Assembly: GCF_030532195.1 (NCBI RefSeq)
Contig: NZ_JAUNLP010000002.1
Span: 301,580-365,579 of the forward strand
Source: Corynebacterium sp.
Lineage (GTDB): Bacteria > Actinomycetota > Actinomycetes > Mycobacteriales > Mycobacteriaceae
Length of the DNA: 64,000 nucleotides
Direction: 5' to 3'
Part shown: positions 58,301 through 64,000 of the stretch, in pieces
How positions within the stretch are numbered: the stretch's first letter is position 1
Layout: each line of letters begins with the position of its first letter
The notes under the pieces: model-generated
The model's database searches: none
What the model saw: only the letters and a program-made list of their open reading frames with translations
Told to the model about the DNA's origin: nothing
Position numbers and translations under genes: made by a program

Positions 58301-59464
58301 GTGACCCGAGACTGGATTCGCGTAGCCCTAGGTATGTTTGTGGTCGCATTCGGCGCAAACCTATTCGCGCCGTTGCTGCCTGCGTACCGCATGGTCGATA
58401 GCCTGAACCAGTCTCAGGTCACTTTTCTTTTTGCCATTTACGTCGCGGGCCTAATTCCCGCGCTCCTTATCGGCGGCCCCATTTCTGACCGTATCGGGCG
58501 CCGAGCAGTGATTCGACCAGCACTTATCACAGCCGCTATCGGCTCGTTGGTCTTACTCACCGGCGTGTGGTTCGAGTTTGCCTCGCTCATGGTCGGCCGC
58601 CTCATCATCGGTATTTCCATGGGCATGGTCATGGCCGCTGGCGCGTCCTGGATTAAGGAAGTTGCACCCGTCGCACCGCAAATCTCGGCTCGGCGCGCAA
58701 CCATTGCCCTGTCCGCCGGATTCTCCTTAGGACCACTGGCCTCCGGGCTAGTCGCCGAGTTCGCACCGCGTCCCGACGTCATTCCTTACCTCGTCCACCT
58801 TGCGCTGCTGCTCATCATCGCACCGCTGACCTGGAATGCCGCAGGTGGTCTACCACCCGAGGATGCCAGCCAAGCCTCTTCCCGCTACTTCTCCCCGGCA
58901 ATCCTCAGCCCGAGGTTCCTCTGGGCCGTCGCTGCCTGGGCACCGTGGGTTTTCGGCTCGGCCTGCACGTCCTTCGTCGTCCTGCCAACAATCGCCGACT
59001 CCCGCTACCCCATCGCCTTCGCCGGACTCATCGCCTGCATCACCATGGGCACCGGTGTTCTCGTCCAACCGCTGGCCACCCGCATTAGTTCCAGCAGTTT
59101 TATCCCACCGGCGATTTTTGGTCTGGGCTTGACGACGGTCGGACTGTTGCTCAGCATTGTCGTCGCACGAACCGAAAACGTGTGGAGCGTTTTCCCCGCT
59201 GCCATTGCACTCGGTGCCGCGTACGGCGTGATGATGGTCTCTGGCCTCCGCGAAGTCCAGATTATTGCCCCACCTGCGGAATTGGGTGCTGCCACCGCAA
59301 TCTTTTACTCGCTGACCTACGTTGGCTTTTTCGCACCTTTTGTCATTTCCTTCGCAGCACCGGCATTCGGATTCGTGCCAGTTTTCATTTTCGGCACCGT
59401 TGTTGCGTTGATTTCCATGTATCCGGTGGCGAAGGTGGCGCAGGCTTCGGTTGCTGCTGACTAA
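58301..59464 (+). CDS. Major facilitator superfamily transporter
   Basis: From GTG 58301, with AGGAGG eight bases upstream, the protein has 387 residues and 12 probable helices. The loop 2-3 motif is GGPISDRIGRRAVIRP, typical of drug/proton antiporters. No substrate-specific motif is seen. The open frame extends upstream to 58268, but that would put the ribosome-binding site inside the gene. Single gene. Confidence 0.9.
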   Translation: MTRDWIRVALGMFVVAFGANLFAPLLPAYRMVDSLNQSQVTFLFAIYVAGLIPALLIGGPISDRIGRRAVIRPALITAAIGSLVLLTGVWFEFASLMVGRLIIGISMGMVMAAGASWIKEVAPVAPQISARRATIALSAGFSLGPLASGLVAEFAPRPDVIPYLVHLALLLIIAPLTWNAAGGLPPEDASQASSRYFSPAILSPRFLWAVAAWAPWVFGSACTSFVVLPTIADSRYPIAFAGLIACITMGTGVLVQPLATRISSSSFIPPAIFGLGLTTVGLLLSIVVARTENVWSVFPAAIALGAAYGVMMVSGLREVQIIAPPAELGAATAIFYSLTYVGFFAPFVISFAAPAFGFVPVFIFGTVVALISMYPVAKVAQASVAAD

Positions 59465-59580
59465 GGCCGTCGTAAAGCGGAAATGTCGCGAAAAATTTAC
59501 ATTCTCGCAGAGCGCACGCCCAGTTGCTCTTGTATTCTTTCATTCACCTAAGTACTTCCAGGGCTATGAAATGGGGAATC

Positions 59581-60495
59581 ATGAAGCGACGCAACTTGGA
59601 AATGTGGAAGAAAATTGCGACTAAGTCTGTCGTAGCGGTAACAAGTGTCGCGTTGCTGACAGCGTGTGGCGCTGGCGAAGATAACGCTGATGGCGGCTCC
59701 GCCGTCGACTCGAGCGGAGACTCCGACAAGGGTGTGACGGATAAGGTGGCTGACGCCTTTGACTCGACTCCTGAGGCATCGGAGGATCAGCTGCTGCTGA
59801 CCAATGAGGTTCAGGGCACGACTTTTGAGAAGACCTCGGATACTTCATTCGACGAGGTTGTCGATCAGTTCGATGACGAGAATATGAGGGTCGAACCGGC
59901 CGAGTGCAGCAACATTGATAAAGAGCGCGAGCAGTTTAAGCAGCTGACCAGCGCCAGCGGTGAGTTCAAGGACGAGAATGTGGTAATCAGCATTGCACTC
60001 ACTAAGGACAAGGACGTCCACAAGTCTTTCGTCGACGATATTGAGCGCTGCCCCGAGATGACCGTCACTGTGCACAATGACGATCTCTTGAAGGATGCCA
60101 TGCCTTCCGACGAGGAAATGCAGAATCTTTCGCCGGAAATGCAGGACATGTTTGACGGCCTGGAGATGGACAGCACTATGAAGCTACATCGTCAGGATTG
60201 GGAACCGGAGCTTTCTTCCAAGCCACAAGACCTGAAAACAACGGAAACGACGGTCAATTCATCTGTCGCCGGTGTTGAGTCAAACAGCGTGAGCTATGAC
60301 ATCATCGGTGTGGTCAATGGCGTTGTCGTCATGGTCAGTGCAGCGCCGGTTGCTGACATGCCAGATGTGGACCCGAATGCTCCCGCAGAGGCCATCACCA
60401 TGGAAGATGCCTCCCCGGAGGCAAAGGAAGCGGCAAAGAAGCGCGCTGCTGAGGTCTTCGACGCTCAGGCCAAGAAGATTGAGGACGCCGACTAG
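59581..60495 (+). CDS. Putative lipoprotein
   Basis: From ATG 59581 the protein has 304 residues. A lipoprotein signal ends in LLTAC, then an acidic Gly/Ser/Asp linker. The mature domain (about 60-290) is rich in Asp and Glu, with DEVVDQFDDENMRVEPAEC and NVVISIALTKDKDVHKSFVDDIERC. The two Cys could pair. It resembles corynebacterial surface lipoproteins of unknown function. ATG 59566 is an alternative start. No clear partner gene. Confidence 0.78.
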   Translation: MKRRNLEMWKKIATKSVVAVTSVALLTACGAGEDNADGGSAVDSSGDSDKGVTDKVADAFDSTPEASEDQLLLTNEVQGTTFEKTSDTSFDEVVDQFDDENMRVEPAECSNIDKEREQFKQLTSASGEFKDENVVISIALTKDKDVHKSFVDDIERCPEMTVTVHNDDLLKDAMPSDEEMQNLSPEMQDMFDGLEMDSTMKLHRQDWEPELSSKPQDLKTTETTVNSSVAGVESNSVSYDIIGVVNGVVVMVSAAPVADMPDVDPNAPAEAITMEDASPEAKEAAKKRAAEVFDAQAKKIEDAD

Positions 60496-60540
60496 CGGCC
60501 AACTCGCGTTTTCAAAGGCTTTCCAGCGCGCCCTGGAAAA

Positions 60541-61035
60541 TTAAAACTCGGTTAGTTCCTGCACTTTTGGACTCCAGAATGCCGCCCGCGGCGCGGTGAG
60601 AGCCTTAAAATGCGGGGACGTAATCTCATCGAGGGCCCGAATGTATTCCGGCACAATATCCCGTGGCAGCCGCAGGCCCATCGTCAGATGGGGAATCCAC
60701 CGATAACCGCGGCCATCGGGATTGAGCTGACTCAATTCGCGAGCTGCTTCTTCCAGCTCATCGGTTGTCTCCAGCAGCCATGCGACGGTCTGCTTGCTCT
60801 TCGTACCAAACACGACAGTTCCGACACGGCGAAACTCAGCAGGCATTAGTGGTGGCAAGATCTTTGCGGCCCTGGAAATGACGTCTGTGCTCATCGTCGG
60901 CGCGAATGTGACCGTGATGTGCGGAGTTTGGTTCTGCTGCGGGAAGCCGCGCTCGGCGAGCTGGCGAAAAATATCCCTGACTGTCTGCTCCTGTTCAGGT
61001 GCAAGATACATCAGAATGTTGTCAGGAGATACCAT
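60541..61035 (-). CDS. 2'-5' RNA ligase/2H phosphoesterase family protein
   Basis: The 164-residue protein has the two HxT motifs of the 2H superfamily, TPHITVTFAP and IPHLTMGLRL, spaced as in LigT/ThpR. These enzymes act on 2'-5' linked or cyclic nucleotides. The true substrate is unknown. It is convergent with the lipoprotein gene. Confidence 0.88.
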   Translation of the reverse strand: MVSPDNILMYLAPEQEQTVRDIFRQLAERGFPQQNQTPHITVTFAPTMSTDVISRAAKILPPLMPAEFRRVGTVVFGTKSKQTVAWLLETTDELEEAARELSQLNPDGRGYRWIPHLTMGLRLPRDIVPEYIRALDEITSPHFKALTAPRAAFWSPKVQELTEF

Positions 61036-61264
61036 GACGCCGCTTTAAGCTCCTCCCCTATCTGTCGCCGCTTACTCTCGCTGCCTTTGTTTTCAATTTC
61101 GCCCGCACACTGTATTAAATGCGCACGGGCTTATATCTGTGCCCAAAGCATAGCGCGGAACGCAGCAAAACAATGTGGGAGCAACCGAGCAGCCGGGAGC
61201 GCCTCTAGTAAAGAGGATTAATAGGCGCTGTCGACATAGCCCATGGATAACATTATTACCCCTG

Positions 61265-61332
61265 TTCAAAACATCTTTTTTATGCGATAATGGGGCTAGA
61301 TTGTCGCTGCTTTAAACGTCGCTGCTTTAGAC
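61265..61332 (+). promoter_or_regulatory. Candidate promoter and tandem repeat ahead of the amphi-Trp gene
   Basis: TGC-GATAAT at 61283-61291 resembles an extended -10 element. Just downstream, a 15-base unit is repeated in tandem with one change (61303-61317 and 61318-61332, GTCGCTGCTTTARAC). The rest of the 61036-61396 gap shows nothing else. Confidence 0.35.
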
Positions 61333-61396
61333 ACTGCCGGAGCTCTCCCGCATTTGCGGCTCAATTCCGGCCGGAACGAGGGGAAAGAAGGAAACC

Positions 61397-61720
61397 ATGG
61401 CTGCACAGGACAAGACAAACGCTCCCTGGAAGAAAAGGAAACTAGTTAAAAGCAACGCTAATTTCAGCCCTGCGGAACTCGCTGATTTGCTGGAAACTAT
61501 TACCGGTCGCATCCGAGCTGGTGAAATGACCTTGGGTAATGGTGATGCCGCACTGACCATGACCATGCCATCGTCGTTTCAGACGACCATGGAAGTAATC
61601 GATTCCAGGAAGCGCGCAGGCATCGAACGCGAGCTGGAACTGGAGATTGCTTGGAATATCGATGAGGATGGCAACCCCGTCGATAAGCCGGGTCCAGCTA
61701 CTGGCTTCGCCGTTTCCTAG
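61397..61720 (+). CDS. Amphi-Trp domain protein
   Basis: The 107-residue protein has the small amphi-Trp fold: FSPAELADLLETITGRI, GEMTLGNGDAALTMTMP and ELELEIAWNIDED with the named amphipathic strand and Trp. The function of the domain is not established. The N-terminus is Lys-rich. AAGGAA precedes the ATG, and a good terminator follows at 61767-61805. Confidence 0.85.
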   Translation: MAAQDKTNAPWKKRKLVKSNANFSPAELADLLETITGRIRAGEMTLGNGDAALTMTMPSSFQTTMEVIDSRKRAGIERELELEIAWNIDEDGNPVDKPGPATGFAVS

Positions 61721-61766
61721 CACTTTAATTGCTGACCGACGTTTTCCGTACGAACCTAGTCAAGCT

Positions 61767-61805
61767 AAAGGGCGACTTCAGAATCATCTTCCGAAGTCGC
61801 CCTTT
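61767..61805 (+). terminator. Terminator after the amphi-Trp gene
   Basis: 13-bp perfect arms AAAGGGCGACTTC (61767-61779) and its complement (61793-61805), 13-base loop. It may also close the minus-strand remnant. Confidence 0.8.
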
Positions 61806-61828
61806 GGTCTTGGCGCTTAAGCTTTGCC

Positions 61829-62005
61829 CTACGCCTTGAGCACGTAACGCAGGATTTCTACCACCTGCTCGGTGGTCGTGCACCATGCCTGCGCAGCAGC
61901 ATCAACTCTCTTGAGCGGGTGGACAATGCCCTCGCCAGATAACTTTCGACTGTCGCGATTCTTCCAAACTCCCTGAGTTTTGGTCCTCCGCAACTGGCTG
62001 CGAAA
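61829..62005 (-). pseudogene. C-terminal remnant of an unknown gene beside the IS
   Basis: A minus-strand frame without a start codon ends at TAG 61829-61831. It encodes GVWKNRDSRKLSGEGIVHPL, then RVDAAAQAWCTTTEQVVEIL and RYVLKA, which looks like an authentic protein end. A stop at 62006 cuts it off on the side facing the IS. The family is not recognised. It was probably left behind by the rearrangement that brought the IS. Confidence 0.45.
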
Positions 62006-62099
62006 TCACCGCCGACTACTGCGATTTCGCACGACGCGCCTGATTCGGATTTACACTATGCCAAAGCAGTTAGCGCAGGCTGCATTTTCTCAATTTCGC

Positions 62100-63542
62100 T
62101 ATTTGCCAACCTGGTTGTGAGTTATCCGAGTCAAGGAGTTCACAATCATGTTGAAGTTTCGTACTGCCGCTGAGAAAGCGGATTTGATCACGGAATACAT
62201 TGCCGTGCCACATGGAAAGAAGGCCCAGTGGCGACAAGAGCATAACTTGTCGGCCAATGACGTCTGTAAGTTAAAGCCTCAGTACTTCGGCGGGGACTTG
62301 GATTGTAATCTGACTCCGCGCACAATAGGTTCCATAGACAAACCTTCAGCGCGCCTTGTCCAACTCGAGCGGTTGCCTGCCCAGCGTGAGGAAGAAATCG
62401 AGCGGCTGCACAGTGAGCTGGACAAGGCCAAACCAGGTCAATGATGTGCTGGGAAAAGCTATCGCGCTCGTGGAAAAGTACTCCGACCCCAACGGGCGCA
62501 CCCCGAACACACCACATTCCTAGAAGCCGAAAACACCCTCGTTGGTGAGCTGACGACAATCTTGCGTTCCCGACGCCAGGCTCTGAAGCTGCTGGGCATT
62601 TCTACAGGGTCGTGGCACTACCGGCGTTTCGGTGATCCCCGCCGGGCTGCTTCCCCCCATCCCGCAAAAAGCCCGCCGGCAACCCCAGCATCTGACTGAT
62701 CAGGAAGTCGACACGATCAAGCAGCTACTGCACGACGGGTGGGCAAAAGGCTTGTCCACCCACACGATTTGCCGACTGGCAACTGACCGTGGCGAACATG
62801 TCGCGTCCCCGCGCACGTTCGACCGCATCGCAACAACACTGCGCCGCCGCCCACCCGCGCCCACACCGCGCAGAAAGCCGCAGGTGAAAGTGCCCCCGGT
62901 TGTCGTGGCCAATCATCCTGACGCGGCATGGAGCTGGGATATTACCGATCTGCCAGGCGAATTCGTCGGGCAACGCTACAAAGCCTATGTGGTCACCGAC
63001 ATCTACTCCCGCAAGATCGTGGCCTTTCGAATCGAGCAACGCGAATGTCAAAGAAAGGCTGCAGCGATGTTCGCCCAGGCGTTTTCCCCACACCACTCCA
63101 AAAGTGATGCACGCCGATACCGGTGCCGCGATGATCGCCGGCGCGGTCACCGACGTGTTCCACGCCCACGGGGTTGTTGAATCTCATTCCCGGCCCAGGG
63201 TGTCCAACGACAACCCTTATTCAGAAGCGGTATTCGCGACGATGAAAACCTACGCGAGCTACCCCGGAATATTTACCAGCCTGAACCACGCCAGAGCCTG
63301 GCGTGCGCCCTGGATCGAAAGCTACAACACCACGCATTTGCATTCCGGTATCGGCTACTACAGCCCCGACGAAGTCTACACCGGCACCTGGCAAACACGC
63401 CGCCAAGTGCGCCAACACGCGCTAGATGCCCACTACGCTGCTCACCCCGAGCGCTACCACCGGCCACCACAAGCCCCATCCCCCAACCCAACCGTCGGCA
63501 TCAATCTTTCACCACCAACGACTCACAACAGGTTGACAAATA
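62100..63542 (+). mobile_element. Degenerate IS3-type insertion sequence
   Basis: Terminal inverted repeats are visible at 62100-62122 and 63521-63542: TATTTGCCAACCTGGTTGTG against TATTTGTCAACCTGTTGTG on the other strand, with one substitution and one indel. The termini have the TG...CA ends of IS3 relatives. The element encodes an OrfA/OrfB transposase that is interrupted several times. No clear target duplication was found. Its right repeat overlaps the end of the antitoxin gene. Confidence 0.85.
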
Positions 63543-63589
63543 CCGTTTCGGCGCGGTTTTCCTCCTCTGCCACGTCCAAGTCGTACTGA
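62148..63589 (+). pseudogene. IS3-family transposase (OrfA and OrfB), frameshifted
   Basis: OrfA begins at ATG 62148 (FRTAAEKADLITEYIAVPHG) and ends early at 62444; the natural continuation (NDVLGKAIALVEKYSDPNG) is one base out of phase. OrfB is found in pieces: FLEAENTLVGELTTILRSRR, then QHLTDQEVDTIKQLLHDGW with the first catalytic Asp in WSWDITDLPGEF, then MHADTGAAMIAGAV (second Asp) and SNDNPYSEAVFATMKTY (Glu). Shifts lie near 62432, 62500, 62660 and 63095, each in a short A or C run. The last frame reads out of the element to 63589. Not active as sequenced. Confidence 0.85.
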
Positions 63590-63819
63590 GTCTGCAATCC
63601 AAGCCAGAACTGGGGACTCATTCCGAAAGATTTCGCCAAACGAAGAGCCGTGTCAGCGGTAACAGCGCGCTTGCCATGAACAATCTCGTTAATTCGGCGA
63701 GGGGGGAACACCGATGGAGACGGCGAGCCTGTGCTGGGTGATTCCCATCTCCTTAAGAAAATCCTCCATGAGGATCTCGCCCGGGTGAACCGGGGGGGGA
63801 GCTTGTCAGAGGTAGTCAA
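63523..63819 (-). pseudogene. HigA-type antitoxin, N-terminal half out of frame
   Basis: The 98-residue frame is open (TTG 63819 to TGA 63523), but only the second half reads like HigA (PPRRINEIVHGKRAVTADTA, LRLAKSFGMSPQFWLGLQ). Between a run of eight C and a run of six C (minus-strand sense), the real HigA sequence VHPGEILMEDFLKEMGITQH is in another frame. Two compensating indels therefore scramble about 30 residues, including most of the helix-turn-helix. The last residues (FVNLL) come from the IS terminal repeat. Probably non-functional. Confidence 0.75.
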
Positions 63820-63934
63820 CGATTAGCTGGCGAAGCTTCCGCAGCGCCACTGAGTGAATGCGGGAATCGATTGAGCGTACCCGCTCTCGATTCCACAGAC
63901 GCTCAGTGTCCTTATCAGCGAACGACTGAATCAT
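63806..63934 (-). pseudogene. HigB-type toxin with internal deletion
   Basis: ATG 63934 to TGA 63806 gives 42 residues. The start MIQSFADKDTERLWNRERVR is the normal N-terminus of RelE/HigB toxins. After RKLRQL the protein jumps to IVDYL and stops, whereas intact toxins of about 92 residues end in IVDYH or similar. About 50 residues, including the RNase active-site strands, are missing. The remnant overlaps the antitoxin start, as in intact operons. The toxin should be inactive. Confidence 0.7.
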
Positions 63935-64000
63935 GCTCGACCCTATCCCCCGTTACCTTGTGAGTGTCCCTGATAATGGGGATAGTCGCTGGTCCCGGTA

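Overview
The window looks like the chromosome of a Corynebacterium, possibly of the C. amycolatum/xerosis kind; the species call is a guess. The evidence is the gene order dgt, glyS, zur, uppS, recO, era, CBS protein, ybeY, phoH, rsmE, dnaJ2, hrcA, hemW, then fadD15, malQ, M3 peptidase and treS-maltokinase, together with moderately high GC and frequent GTG/TTG starts. No tRNA, rRNA, CRISPR array or prophage was seen.

Layout. 1-2.4 kb: the 3' end of a secreted guanyl-specific RNase, a GAP-family membrane protein and dgt. 2.4-4.5 kb: a TPM-domain membrane protein, divergent from dgt. 4.5-6.9 kb: glyS followed by two coupled unknown genes. 7.0-17.9 kb: zur, then a long minus-strand housekeeping block (cell-wall lipid carrier, DNA repair, ribosome maturation, heat-shock control, haem-related radical SAM protein). 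18-31.7 kb: acyl-CoA synthetase, then alpha-glucan/trehalose metabolism (malQ, treS, maltokinase) interleaved with an oligopeptidase, an esterase, paired bacterial PH-domain membrane proteins and two unlisted 31-residue membrane proteins. 31.8-38.8 kb: an ABC exporter and a lipid/glycerol group (diacylglycerol-kinase-like enzyme, ADPS-like flavoenzyme, glpD) around a frameshifted small pseudogene. 38.9-44.5 kb: C-S lyase, class A acid phosphatase, 3-hydroxyacyl-CoA dehydrogenase, a lipoprotein, an ABM monooxygenase and a gamma-carbonic anhydrase.

44.6-48.8 kb looks like an accessory insert: a secreted or anchored SNase-type nuclease, an 857-residue unrecognised protein ending in a WYL-like module, and a possible gene fragment. 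48.8-57.2 kb holds nicotinamidase, a DUF808 protein, a YchJ-like protein, GuaB1, a D-lactate/glycolate-oxidase-like flavoprotein coupled to a glutaminase-STAS fusion, a patatin and a YoaK protein. 57.2-58.2 kb carries an M-box (Mg2+) riboswitch ahead of a free-standing CBS-domain protein. 58.3-61.7 kb has an MFS transporter, a lipoprotein, a LigT-like protein and an amphi-Trp protein. The right end is a decayed zone: a C-terminal gene remnant, a frameshifted IS3-type element, and a HigBA module with an internally deleted toxin and a scrambled antitoxin.

The most unusual signal is scattered: the 11-mer GCTTGACGACG occurs at least nine times on both strands and in different reading frames. One inverted pair lies between two convergent genes. 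Chance predicts far less than one copy.
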